The notes under the pieces: generated by a model
What the model saw: only the letters and a program-made list of their open reading frames with translations
Told to the model about the DNA's origin: nothing
The model's database searches: none
In this document: positions 24,280 to 32,810 of the stretch, piece by piece
How the letters are laid out: each line of letters begins with the position of its first letter
Position numbering within the stretch: position 1 is the stretch's first letter
Assembly: GCA_017427885.1 (NCBI GenBank)
Contig: JAFRRW010000015.1
Location: forward strand, 1-41,010
DNA: 41,010 bases
Direction: 5' to 3'
Source: Bacteroidales bacterium
Lineage (GTDB): Bacteria; Bacteroidota; Bacteroidia; Bacteroidales; UBA932
Made by a program: the position numbers and the translations under genes

Positions 24280-24762
24280 ATGAAATCTAAGAATGACAGG
24301 CAGGGCGTAATCCGCGACATCATTTCCAGGGAGAGGGTAGGCAGTCAGGAGGAGTTGATCCAATTGTTGGGGAAAGAGGGACTGACCGTAGCCCAGGCCA
24401 CTCTTTCTAGAGATCTGCGCGAACTTGGAGTGACCAAGTCCCACGATGCGCGCGGGTACAGGTTCCGGCTTCCTACGGTTGCCGAATCCCGGGAAACGAT
24501 TCGTATTTCTGGAGTCAAGGCATCTTCCGGCCTTGTCATCTCGTGTGAATTCAGCGGTAACATCTGTGTTCTGAAGACATTGCCGGGCCACGCCTCGATG
24601 TTGTCGGCGATGATTGACGGAAAGGAACCGGAATCCGTGGCGGGGACCTTGGCCGGAGACGACACTGTCCTTGTAGTCGTCCGCGCTGGTACGGACGCCG
24701 GGGATGTCCTTGAAGAACTCTCGGGACTGTTCCCTGATATAAAAAGGAAATTGATAGAATAA
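24280..24762 (+). CDS. argR: Arginine repressor ArgR
   Basis: This 160-residue ArgR/AhrC protein has an N-terminal winged helix (about 1-70, with GSQEELIQLLGKEGLTVAQA and TLSRDLRELGV). A C-terminal oligomerisation/arginine-binding domain (about 80-155) follows, with LPGHASMLSAMIDG and the family GDDTVLVV motif. It is an arginine-responsive hexameric DNA-binding regulator. It heads the arginine biosynthesis cluster and has ArgR-box-like sites around its own promoter, so autoregulation is likely. A further box lies across its stop codon, before the structural genes. Confidence 0.96.
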   Translation: MKSKNDRQGVIRDIISRERVGSQEELIQLLGKEGLTVAQATLSRDLRELGVTKSHDARGYRFRLPTVAESRETIRISGVKASSGLVISCEFSGNICVLKTLPGHASMLSAMIDGKEPESVAGTLAGDDTVLVVVRAGTDAGDVLEELSGLFPDIKRKLIE

Positions 24763-24770
24763 ATATTCAG
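24755..24770 (+). promoter_or_regulatory. ArgR box at the argR-GNAT junction
   Basis: The palindrome GAAT-AAAT-ATTC (24757-24768) has the exact 4-nt centre and flanks of an ARG box. It spans the argR stop codon and precedes the GNAT gene by 20 nt. I see no matching TAnnTTTG box downstream, so it may act as a roadblock or on a promoter I cannot recognise. Confidence 0.55.
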
Positions 24771-24788
24771 GATAGTATATAGAACGAA

Positions 24789-25349
24789 ATGGACGAATCT
24801 TTTGAAATCAAGGTAGCCGACAGTTCCCACGTCGGTTATGTTCCCGAGATCCTCAAGACGATCGAGGACGCCACCAAGGTGAGGGGGACGGGCATCGCGA
24901 AACGCAACCCCGAGTATGTAAAGAAGAAGATAGAGGAGGGGAAGGCCATCATCGCCCTCAAGGGAGACGAGTTTGCCGGATTCTGCTACATCGAGTCCTG
25001 GAGCCACGAGGAGTTCGTGGCCAATTCCGGACTGATAGTCAAGGACAAGTTCCGCGGACACGGACTGGCGAAGGCCATCAAGAAGAAGGCTTTCGAACTG
25101 TCCCGCACCAAATTCCCCAATGCCAAGATCTTCGGTCTCACGACGGGGCTCGCGGTGATGAAAATCAATACGGCCCTGGGCTATGTCCCAGTGACTTTTT
25201 CGGAACTTACGTCCGATCCGGTGTTCTGGAAGGGCTGCGAGAGCTGCATAAACTACGACATCCTGCTCCGTAACGATTACACGAGATGTTTGTGCACCGG
25301 AATGCTCTATGACCCCGAGAAACAAAAAAGTAACAACGAAAACATTTAA
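24789..25349 (+). CDS. GNAT acyltransferase, candidate glutamate N-acyltransferase
   Basis: This 186-residue GCN5-related acyltransferase has the acyl-CoA-binding turn R89-G-H-G-L93 (FRGHGLAKAI). A cysteine-rich C-terminal part holds C150xxC153 and C167xC169, which could bind a metal. It lies between argR and argG, 3 nt before argG, and no argA or argJ is present in the cluster. It is therefore the best candidate for the first step, N-acylation of glutamate, probably with succinyl-CoA given the Pro90 transcarbamylase downstream. That activity is inferred from position and pathway logic, not from substrate-specific motifs I can verify. Confidence 0.85.
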   Translation: MDESFEIKVADSSHVGYVPEILKTIEDATKVRGTGIAKRNPEYVKKKIEEGKAIIALKGDEFAGFCYIESWSHEEFVANSGLIVKDKFRGHGLAKAIKKKAFELSRTKFPNAKIFGLTTGLAVMKINTALGYVPVTFSELTSDPVFWKGCESCINYDILLRNDYTRCLCTGMLYDPEKQKSNNENI

Positions 25350-25352
25350 GTT

Positions 25353-26570
25353 ATGGCAAAGAAGGTTGTCGTGGCGTTCAGCGGTGGGCTGGACACGTCA
25401 TTCACGGTGATGTATCTCACCCGTGAGAAGGGATACGAGGTTTATGCGGCTTGCGCGGATACGGGAGGATTCAGCGAGGAACAGCTCAAGGAGAACGCGG
25501 AGAAGGCGAAGAAACTCGGGGCGAAGGATTATGTGACCCTGCCCGTGGCGAAGGAGTATTATGACAAGAGCATAAGGTATATGGTGTACGGGAATGTGCT
25601 CAGGGGAGGGACATATCCCATTTCGGTTTCCTCCGAGAGGATATTCCAGGCGATGGCCATCGCCCGGTACGCCAAGGAAATAGGGGCCGACGCCATCGCC
25701 CACGGTTCCACAGGGGCGGGCAACGACCAGGTCCGTTTCGACATGACCTTCCTGGTGCTCGCTCCCGGGGTGGAGATCATCACCCTCACCAGGGACATGG
25801 TCCTTTCCCGCCAGTTTGAGGTGGACTATCTCAACAAGAACGGCTATTACGCCGATTTTACCAAACTCAAATATTCCTACAACGTAGGCCTCTGGGGCAC
25901 CTCCATCTGCGGAGGGGAGATCCTGGACTCCGCGAAGGGCCTTCCCGAAACAGCCTATCTCAAGCAGGTTACCGCGAAGGGGGAGGAGGAACTCCGGATA
26001 GGGTTCGAGAAGGGAGAGATAGCCTCCGTCAACGGAAAGGTCTATGCGGACAAGGTGGCCGCCATCAAGGCCGTCGAGGCCATTGCGGCTCCTTATGGAA
26101 TAGGCAGGGACATGCACGTGGGTGATACTATAATAGGAATAAAGGGCCGGGTGGGCTTCGAGGCCGCCGCGGCGATGACTATCATCGGAGCCCATAAGTT
26201 CCTCGAAAAATTCACTCTCAGCAAATGGCAGCAGTACTGGAAGGACCAGATAGCCAACTGGTACGGGATGTTCCTGCACGAGAGCCAGTTCATGGAGCCG
26301 GTGATGCGTGACATGGAGGCGATGCTCCAGGAGAGCCAGAGGAACGTGAACGGCACCGTCATACTGAAACTGCGTCCGTACAGCGTGGAGAACGTCGGCG
26401 TGGAGACCCCTGACGACTTGGTACACACCAAGCTCGGTGAATACGGGGAGACCCAGAAGGGATGGACTTCCGACGAGGCCAAGGGCTTCATCAAGGTCAC
26501 ATCCACCCCTCTGCGCATCTATTATTCCGCCCATCCCGGGGAAGGGGCCGAAATCGAGAAAGGACTGTGA
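25353..26570 (+). CDS. argG: Argininosuccinate synthase
   Basis: This 405-residue enzyme condenses citrulline and aspartate with ATP to argininosuccinate, the penultimate step of arginine synthesis. The N-type ATP-pyrophosphatase P-loop SGGLDTS is at 10-16; AHGSTGAGNDQVRFD is the conserved signature, and the tetramerisation tail is present. The length is standard. Its stop codon overlaps the GTG start of argC by 3 nt, so the two are translationally coupled. Confidence 0.97.
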   Translation: MAKKVVVAFSGGLDTSFTVMYLTREKGYEVYAACADTGGFSEEQLKENAEKAKKLGAKDYVTLPVAKEYYDKSIRYMVYGNVLRGGTYPISVSSERIFQAMAIARYAKEIGADAIAHGSTGAGNDQVRFDMTFLVLAPGVEIITLTRDMVLSRQFEVDYLNKNGYYADFTKLKYSYNVGLWGTSICGGEILDSAKGLPETAYLKQVTAKGEEELRIGFEKGEIASVNGKVYADKVAAIKAVEAIAAPYGIGRDMHVGDTIIGIKGRVGFEAAAAMTIIGAHKFLEKFTLSKWQQYWKDQIANWYGMFLHESQFMEPVMRDMEAMLQESQRNVNGTVILKLRPYSVENVGVETPDDLVHTKLGEYGETQKGWTSDEAKGFIKVTSTPLRIYYSAHPGEGAEIEKGL

Positions 26571-27532
26571 TACGCGCAGGAATCATAGGAGCCGCCGGTT
26601 ATACGGCGGGAGAGCTCATCAGGATACTGATGAACCATCCCTACGTGTGCATCTCGTTCGCACAGAGCGAGTCTCACGCGGGAGAACCCCTTTGGTCGGC
26701 CCATCAGGACCTCGTCGGGGACACCGATATGACGTTCTGTCCCAAGGTTGAGGCCGATAATGCCGACGTCATCTTCATCTGCTCCGGGCACGGCCGTTCC
26801 AGGGAGGCGGTACAGGCTCTCGGCAATTCCTACAAAGGGGCCATAATCGACCTCAGCAACGATTTCCGCCTCAAGGCCGACGCAGGGGACTTCGTCTATG
26901 GACTCCCCGAGGCCTTCAGGGACAGGATCGTAAAGGCGAACCACATAGCCAATCCGGGCTGTTTCGCTACCTGCATCCAGCTCGCCCTGCTGCCCCTTGC
27001 CGTAAAAGACCTCCTCTCGGAGATCCACGTCACCGGAATCACAGGCTCCACAGGCGCCGGGCAGAAACCTTCCGACACCACCAACTTCAGCTGGCGGTCG
27101 GGCAACGCCTCCGTATATAAACCCTTCACCCACCAGCATCTGGGCGAGATCTCGGAAACCCTGCACGACCTTGCTCCCTCCTGGAACGGGGAGATCAACT
27201 TCGTTCCGGTGAGAGGCTCCTTCACCAGGGGTATGATCGTTTCGACCTACCTGGACTTCGACCTTTCCGGCGACGAGGCCTCGGCCCTGTACAAGGAATA
27301 CTACCGGTACGAACCTTTCGTCACGGTCCTGGACGGGAACCCCGACGTTAAGATGGTTACCAATACCAACAAATGTGTGTTGTCCGTCCAGAAATATGGG
27401 CGGAAACTCCACATTATCAGTGTTATCGACAATCTAGTCAAGGGCGCTTCCGGCCAGGCTGTCCAGAATATGAACCTCGTGTGCGGCCTCGAGGAGACCG
27501 AAGGCCTGATACTCAAGGCTTCCAGATTTTAA
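26567..27532 (+). CDS. argC: N-acyl-glutamyl-phosphate reductase
   Basis: This 321-residue NADPH-dependent reductase converts N-acylglutamyl phosphate to the semialdehyde. The Rossmann start is AGIIGAAGYTAGELIRIL and the catalytic cysteine is C132 in NPGCFATC; the glycine-rich GSTGAG and HQHLGEI segments are conserved. The start is a GTG at 26567 overlapping the argG stop (GTGA). The next ATG in frame (residue 22) would remove the nucleotide-binding loop, and extension upstream reads into argG. Here the substrate is probably the N-succinyl form. Confidence 0.94.
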   Translation: MIRAGIIGAAGYTAGELIRILMNHPYVCISFAQSESHAGEPLWSAHQDLVGDTDMTFCPKVEADNADVIFICSGHGRSREAVQALGNSYKGAIIDLSNDFRLKADAGDFVYGLPEAFRDRIVKANHIANPGCFATCIQLALLPLAVKDLLSEIHVTGITGSTGAGQKPSDTTNFSWRSGNASVYKPFTHQHLGEISETLHDLAPSWNGEINFVPVRGSFTRGMIVSTYLDFDLSGDEASALYKEYYRYEPFVTVLDGNPDVKMVTNTNKCVLSVQKYGRKLHIISVIDNLVKGASGQAVQNMNLVCGLEETEGLILKASRF

Positions 27533-27538
27533 TTGAAT

Positions 27539-28669
27539 ATGAACCTTTTCGACGTATATTCCCTTTTTGACGTTACTCCCGTGAAAGGCCTCGGCTGCCA
27601 TATATGGGATGACAAAGGCACGGAATACCTCGATCTCTACGGCGGTCACGCCGTGATATCGGTAGGCCACTGCCATCCCCGCTACGTGGCGGCGCTGAAT
27701 GACCAGATCGACAGGATAGGATTCTATTCCAACAGCGTCAGGAATCCCCTCCAGGAGAGGCTCGCCACCCTGGTCGGTGAACTCTCCGGCTACGGCGACT
27801 ATTCCCTCTTCCTCGCCAATTCCGGGGCGGAGGCCAACGAGAACGCCCTGAAACTCGCTTCCTTCCACACCGGGAAGGACAGGATCGTCGCTTTCCGGCA
27901 TTCCTTCCACGGAAGAACCTCCGGAGCGGTGGCCGTAACGGACAACCCTGCGATAGTCTCTCCGTTCAATTCCAACCACAAGGTGACTTTCCTTCCCCTT
28001 GGCGATTCCGCTGCCGTCGAGGCAGAACTTGCAAAAGGGGATGTGGCCGGAGTCATAATAGAAGGAATACAGGGCGTCGGGGGGATAAACATCCCCGAGG
28101 ACTCGTTTTTTAGGGAACTCAGGGAACTCTGTACCCGGTACGGGGTGGTGCTGATTCTCGATGAGGTTCAGAGCGGATACGGCAGGACGGGAAAGTTCTT
28201 CGCCCATCAGTGGGCCGGAATCCGTCCCGACCTGATCTCCATGGCCAAGGGGATGGCCAACGGCTTTCCCATCGGCGGCGTCCTGATTTCTCCCGCATTC
28301 AAGGCCTCCAAAGGCCTGCTGGGCACCACCTTCGGAGGGAACTATCTCGCGATGGCTGCGGCCATCGCCGTCGCGGAGATAATAAGGGATGAAAGACTGA
28401 TGGACAATGCGGCCGCCGTGGGCAAATGGCTGACCGACAACATCCCCCAGTCTCCGCTCATCAAGGAAGTAAGGGGCAGGGGACTGATGATGGGAATCGA
28501 TTTTACCGTTCCGGTAGCCCCGATCCGGTCCGCCCTCCTTTACGATAAGCACATTTTCACCGGAGTGTCCGGAAAGGGGATGATACGTCTCCTCGCTCCT
28601 CTCACCCTCTCGGTTCCCGAGGCTTCCCAGTTTGTCTCAGCGCTCGGGGAAATACTTGATAATCAATAA
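27539..28669 (+). CDS. argD: Acyl-ornithine aminotransferase
   Basis: This 376-residue class III PLP aminotransferase makes N-acylornithine from the semialdehyde and glutamate. Conserved elements are NSGAEANENALK (95-106), the LDEVQSGYGRTGKF stretch with D208, and the PLP-binding K237 in SMAKGMANGFPIGG. A TTG at 27533 could add two residues; the ATG at 27539 is preferred. It sits between argC and the transcarbamylase gene, so an N-succinylornithine product is likely. Confidence 0.95.
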   Translation: MNLFDVYSLFDVTPVKGLGCHIWDDKGTEYLDLYGGHAVISVGHCHPRYVAALNDQIDRIGFYSNSVRNPLQERLATLVGELSGYGDYSLFLANSGAEANENALKLASFHTGKDRIVAFRHSFHGRTSGAVAVTDNPAIVSPFNSNHKVTFLPLGDSAAVEAELAKGDVAGVIIEGIQGVGGINIPEDSFFRELRELCTRYGVVLILDEVQSGYGRTGKFFAHQWAGIRPDLISMAKGMANGFPIGGVLISPAFKASKGLLGTTFGGNYLAMAAAIAVAEIIRDERLMDNAAAVGKWLTDNIPQSPLIKEVRGRGLMMGIDFTVPVAPIRSALLYDKHIFTGVSGKGMIRLLAPLTLSVPEASQFVSALGEILDNQ

Positions 28670-28682
28670 TAAGGATAAGACA

Positions 28683-29630
28683 ATGAAAAGTTTCCTCCAC
28701 GTACAGGACATAGGTCCACTGGACGCCGCACTCGCCGAGGCGGCCGACGTCAAGCGCAATCCGTTCGCCTGGAAATCGCTCGGAAAGAATAAGACCATAA
28801 TACTCATATTCTTCAACAACAGCCTCCGCACCCGCCTCAGCAGCCAGAAGGCCGCCCTCAACCTGGGGATGGACCCGATAGTCCTCAACGTGAACGGGGA
28901 CAGTTGGAAACTCGAGACGGAGATGGGTGTCGTGATGGACGGGGACAGCCCTGAGCACCTCCGCGAGGCCATACCCGTGATCGGCAGTTACTGCGACATG
29001 ATCGGAGTGAGGTCGTTCGCGGGGCTGAAGGACAGGGATTTCGATTATAACGAAACCATCATCAACCAGTTCATCGAGTATTCCGGCAAGCCGGTGATCA
29101 GCCTCGAGTCGGGAACCGTACATCCTTGCCAGGCATTCGCCGACCTTATCACCATCCGGGAGCATTCGCTGAAGAAACGCCCCAAGGTGGTGATGACCTG
29201 GGCCCCGCATCCCCGCGCCCTTCCCCACGCCGTTCCCAATTCCTTCGCGGAGTGGATGAACGCGGCCGACGTGGATTTCGTGATCACCCATCCCGAAGGA
29301 TATGAACTCGACCCTTCCTTCGTCGGAGATGCCAGGGTGGAATACGACCAGATGAAGGCCTTCGAGGGGGCGGACTTCGTATATGCGAAGAACTGGTCTT
29401 CATACACCCATTACGGCAGGATCCTTTCCGACGACAGGACCTGGACGGTCAGTTCCCGCCAGATGGCCGTCACGGACAACGCCTTCTTCATGCACTGCCT
29501 CCCCGTGCGGCGTAATATGATAGTCACCGACGAAGTGATAGATTCCCCACGCAGCCTGGTTATCCCGGAGGCCGCAAACCGCGTTGTCTCCGCCCAGGTG
29601 GTGATGAAACGGATGCTTGAAGAGATTTAA
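28683..29630 (+). CDS. argF': N-succinylornithine carbamoyltransferase
   Basis: This 315-residue member of the AOTCase/SOTCase branch transfers the carbamoyl group to N-acylornithine instead of ornithine. The carbamoyl-phosphate loop is S47-LRTR, and the late HCLPVRR motif is present. Residue 90 is proline (GDSPEH). In Bacteroides fragilis SOTCase the equivalent Pro90 selects succinylornithine, while acetylornithine enzymes have glutamate there, so this enzyme is predicted to use N-succinylornithine. I took the ATG at 28683 because the longer frame overlaps the end of argD and adds 17 unrelated residues. Confidence 0.92.
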   Translation: MKSFLHVQDIGPLDAALAEAADVKRNPFAWKSLGKNKTIILIFFNNSLRTRLSSQKAALNLGMDPIVLNVNGDSWKLETEMGVVMDGDSPEHLREAIPVIGSYCDMIGVRSFAGLKDRDFDYNETIINQFIEYSGKPVISLESGTVHPCQAFADLITIREHSLKKRPKVVMTWAPHPRALPHAVPNSFAEWMNAADVDFVITHPEGYELDPSFVGDARVEYDQMKAFEGADFVYAKNWSSYTHYGRILSDDRTWTVSSRQMAVTDNAFFMHCLPVRRNMIVTDEVIDSPRSLVIPEAANRVVSAQVVMKRMLEEI

Positions 29631-29639
29631 CCCAAACGG

Positions 29640-30407
29640 ATGATCTGCAACGTAGTAAAGGCCGGAGGCGCCGTATTGGAGGACAAGGGGCTCAGGAACA
29701 GGTTCCTTGAAGGGTTCGCAGCCCTCGGCGGGAGGAAGGTTCTCGTGCACGGGGGCGGTCGGTCGGCTACGACCGTCGCCGCCGCCCTGGGAATACCCAC
29801 TACGATGATTGAAGGCCGCAGGGTCACGGACGAGGGGATGAGGGAGGTCGTGACGATGGTCTATGGAGGCCTTGTCAACAAGGAGATCGTGGCCGCCCTG
29901 CAGGTTCTCGGCATCGACGCCTTAGGCCTTACCGGAGCAGACCTCTCCCTTGTGGTTTCAAGGAAAAGGCCTCCCGTTGAAATCGAGGGTAAGACTGTGG
30001 ATTTCGGTTATGTCGGGGATGTTGTCTCGGTCAATGCGGAAGCCCTCGGAAAGCTCCTGGAATGGGGCAAGGTCCCCGTTGTGGCCCCTCTGTCCTTCGA
30101 CCCTGACTGGGGATTGATGAATACGAATGCCGATACGATGGCATCCGAGGTGGCCGCAGCCCTCGCCGCGGACAACGAGGTTTCGTTGACTTTCTGCTTT
30201 GAGAAGGAAGGTGTCCTTGGCGTGGACGGCAGGGTCATTCCCGAGATAGACCCTGCCCTTTACGGGAAACTGAAATCGGACGGAACGGTTTCAGGGGGGA
30301 TGATACCGAAGATTGAAAACGCCTTCGCGGCCCTTTCCAGGGGGGTGAAGGCCGTCAGGATAACTGACATTGGACATTTGGACGGAGGAACATTGATTTA
30401 TGGATAA
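29640..30407 (+). CDS. argB: N-acylglutamate kinase
   Basis: This 255-residue amino-acid kinase family member phosphorylates N-acylglutamate, the second arginine pathway step. Visible signatures are the KAGGAVLED start, LVHGGGRSAT glycine loop, EGRRVTDEGMREVV, and the late GTVSGGMIPKIENAF segment. It lacks the N-terminal helix seen in arginine-inhibited hexameric kinases, so feedback inhibition may be absent; control by ArgR would then dominate. It overlaps argE by 8 nt. Confidence 0.95.
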   Translation: MICNVVKAGGAVLEDKGLRNRFLEGFAALGGRKVLVHGGGRSATTVAAALGIPTTMIEGRRVTDEGMREVVTMVYGGLVNKEIVAALQVLGIDALGLTGADLSLVVSRKRPPVEIEGKTVDFGYVGDVVSVNAEALGKLLEWGKVPVVAPLSFDPDWGLMNTNADTMASEVAAALAADNEVSLTFCFEKEGVLGVDGRVIPEIDPALYGKLKSDGTVSGGMIPKIENAFAALSRGVKAVRITDIGHLDGGTLIYG

Positions 30408-31467
30408 GTATATTGACTTGTTGTGCAAGCTTATAGCCGTGCCTTCTTTCAGCCGGGAAGAAGGGAAGGCAGCGGATGTCCTCGAGGATTGGATGAAAGG
30501 TGCGGGATATCCCGTCCGCCGCAAGGGAAACAACCTTTGGGTACGCTCCTGGGAAGACCCGTCTTCGGCGGATTTCGGCAGGGAACCGGCCAAGGTCATC
30601 CTGCTCAACGCCCATCTGGACACGGTGCGGCCGTCTTCCGGCTATGCCAGGGATCCTTTTTCCCCTTCCGTGGAGGATGGGAGGATTTACGGTCTGGGAA
30701 GCAATGATGACGGTGGCTCCCTAGTAGCCCTCCTGTCTGCATACAAGACACTTACGGGCAAACTGCAGCCTTACGGCCTGATCTGGTCGGCGACCGCGGA
30801 GGAGGAGGTGTGCGGAAAAGACGGGATCGAAAGCGTTATCCCGGAATTCGGTCCCGTAGATCTCGGGATAATCGGTGAACCAACAGGGATGGACATGGCC
30901 GTGGCGGAAAGGGGGCTGATGGTCCTCGACTGCACCGCCTTCGGCAAGAGCGGCCACGCGGCCAGGGACGAGGGAGAGAATGCCATCTACAAGGCTATGA
31001 GAGACATAGACTGGTTCCGCAAGTTCCGGTTCGAAGACGTTTCCCCCTTCCTCGGGCCGGTGAAGATGACGGTTACCCAGATCGAAGCCGGAACACAGCA
31101 CAACGTAATACCGGACATTTGCAAATTCGTGGTCGACGTGCGCTCCAACGGACTCTACAGCAACGTGGAGATACTTGAGACCGCGCAGGAAGCCGTCGGA
31201 TGCCAGGTGGTCGCCCGGTCGACAAGGCTCAACTCTTCCTCCATCGATGAGAGCCATCCCGTTGTCGCGAGGGGCCGGAGCCTCGGACTCAGACATTTCG
31301 GCTCTCCGACGACCAGCAACCAGGCCGTCATTTCCGGCTTCCCCACCATCAAGATAGGCCCGGGAGATTCCTCCCGTTCCCATACGGCAGACGAGTTCAT
31401 TGAAATCTCCGAGATCGAGGAGGGGGCCGAAACCTATGTAAAGTTATTGGATGAACTGAAAATCTGA
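30400..31467 (+). CDS. argE: M20-family N-acylornithine/citrulline deacylase
   Basis: This 355-residue M20 zinc peptidase-fold deacylase has H72 and D74 in LNAHLDTV, the bridging aspartate in GSNDDGG (D103/D104), E134-E136 in TAEEEVCG, E160 in IGEPTGMD and a C-terminal SHTADEF histidine. In the N-acetyl/N-succinylcitrulline route it removes the acyl group after the transcarbamylase acts. Sequence cannot separate it from DapE-like desuccinylases, but its place between argB and argH supports the arginine role and fits a succinyl group. It overlaps argB by 8 nt. Confidence 0.9.
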   Translation: MDKYIDLLCKLIAVPSFSREEGKAADVLEDWMKGAGYPVRRKGNNLWVRSWEDPSSADFGREPAKVILLNAHLDTVRPSSGYARDPFSPSVEDGRIYGLGSNDDGGSLVALLSAYKTLTGKLQPYGLIWSATAEEEVCGKDGIESVIPEFGPVDLGIIGEPTGMDMAVAERGLMVLDCTAFGKSGHAARDEGENAIYKAMRDIDWFRKFRFEDVSPFLGPVKMTVTQIEAGTQHNVIPDICKFVVDVRSNGLYSNVEILETAQEAVGCQVVARSTRLNSSSIDESHPVVARGRSLGLRHFGSPTTSNQAVISGFPTIKIGPGDSSRSHTADEFIEISEIEEGAETYVKLLDELKI

Positions 31468-31472
31468 TCGTT

Positions 31473-32810
31473 ATGAACAAACTCTGGGACAAGGGATTCG
31501 AAGTTGATGAAAAGATAGCCGCCTTTACGGTAGGCAGGGACCGCGAACTTGACGTCAGCCTGGCCCCTTATGACATCCTGGGTACCATTGCCCACGTCAC
31601 GATGCTCGAGAGCAGGGGACTTCTGACCCGGGAGGACCTTGAAAAACTCCTTCCCGAGCTGAGGAAGATGTACCAGAAGGCCGCCGCAGGGGAGTTCGCC
31701 ATCGACCCTGACGTCGAGGACGTTCACTCCCAGGTGGAGATGGACCTGACGCGCAAACTCGGGGACCTGGGCAAGAAGATACATACCGGCCGTTCCAGGA
31801 ACGACCAGGTGGCCGTCGACCTGAGGCTGTTCGCAAGGGCCCGTATGGAAAAGACCGTGGGTAAGGTGAAAGTGCTCTTCGACATACTTCAGGAAAGGAG
31901 TGAAGAGTGCAAGGATATCCTGATGCCCGGATACACCCACCTCCAGGTGGCGATGCCCTCTTCTTTCGGCCTGTGGTTCGGTGCCTATGCCGAAAGCCTG
32001 GCGGACGATTTGGCAGTGATGAAGGGAGCCTGGGAGGTAAATGACCGGAATCCCCTCGGGAGCGCCGCCGGATACGGTTCTTCCGCCCCTCTCGACAGGG
32101 GACTTACTACCAGGTTGCTTGGATTCGGCGATCTCGACTTTAATTCCGTCTATGCCCAGATGGGCCGGGGAAAGGTGGAGAAGACGATTGCCTTCGCCTA
32201 TGCCGGCATCGCCGGGACCGTGGGGAAACTGGCTATGGACTGCTGCCTTTTCAACAGCCAGAATTTCGGCTTCATCAGACTGCCGGATTCCCTTACGACC
32301 GGTTCCAGCATAATGCCCCACAAGAAGAATCCGGACGTGTTCGAACTCATCCGTTCACATTGCAACCGCATCCAGGGAATCCCCAACGACATCGGTCTCA
32401 TTACAGGGAACCTTCCTTCAGGCTATTTCCGCGACCTGCAACTCATCAAGGAGGTCTTCATCCCGATGTTCTCCGAGCTGGACGACGTGCTGGACATCGC
32501 GGCCTACGCGATGAAGAACGTCCAGGTGGCCGGGAACCTTATGGACAATCCGGTTTACAACGCCGCCTTCTCCGTCGAGGAAGCCAACCGCCTCGTGGAG
32601 GAGGGAGTGCCCTTCCGCGACGCCTACCGCAGGGTGGCCGATGAGATAATGGACGGGAGTTTCCGCTTCAAGGGCAGTATCAACCATACCCATGAGGGCT
32701 CGGTTGGAAACCTTTGCAACGACAGGATAGCGGCAAGGATGGAAGGAATCCTGTCTTCCTTCCCCTTCGGGCGGGTTTCCGCCGCCCTGACATCGCTGGT
32801 CAAGGATTAA
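31473..32810 (+). CDS. argH: Argininosuccinate lyase
   Basis: This 445-residue fumarase-superfamily enzyme releases arginine and fumarate as the last pathway step. Signatures are HTGRSRNDQ (104-112) and GSSIMPHKKNPD (277-288, catalytic serine 278/279), with the MPGYTHLQVA substrate loop at 151-160. It is the last gene of the cluster. Its stop overlaps the stop of the convergent S41 protease gene by 4 nt, leaving no room for a conventional terminator between them. Confidence 0.97.
   Translation: MNKLWDKGFEVDEKIAAFTVGRDRELDVSLAPYDILGTIAHVTMLESRGLLTREDLEKLLPELRKMYQKAAAGEFAIDPDVEDVHSQVEMDLTRKLGDLGKKIHTGRSRNDQVAVDLRLFARARMEKTVGKVKVLFDILQERSEECKDILMPGYTHLQVAMPSSFGLWFGAYAESLADDLAVMKGAWEVNDRNPLGSAAGYGSSAPLDRGLTTRLLGFGDLDFNSVYAQMGRGKVEKTIAFAYAGIAGTVGKLAMDCCLFNSQNFGFIRLPDSLTTGSSIMPHKKNPDVFELIRSHCNRIQGIPNDIGLITGNLPSGYFRDLQLIKEVFIPMFSELDDVLDIAAYAMKNVQVAGNLMDNPVYNAAFSVEEANRLVEEGVPFRDAYRRVADEIMDGSFRFKGSINHTHEGSVGNLCNDRIAARMEGILSSFPFGRVSAALTSLVKD

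Noticed and set aside
25398-26534. Long minus-strand open frame opposite argG
   Set aside because: Antisense shadow of ArgG; similar frames appear opposite argC and argD, so it reflects codon bias rather than a gene.
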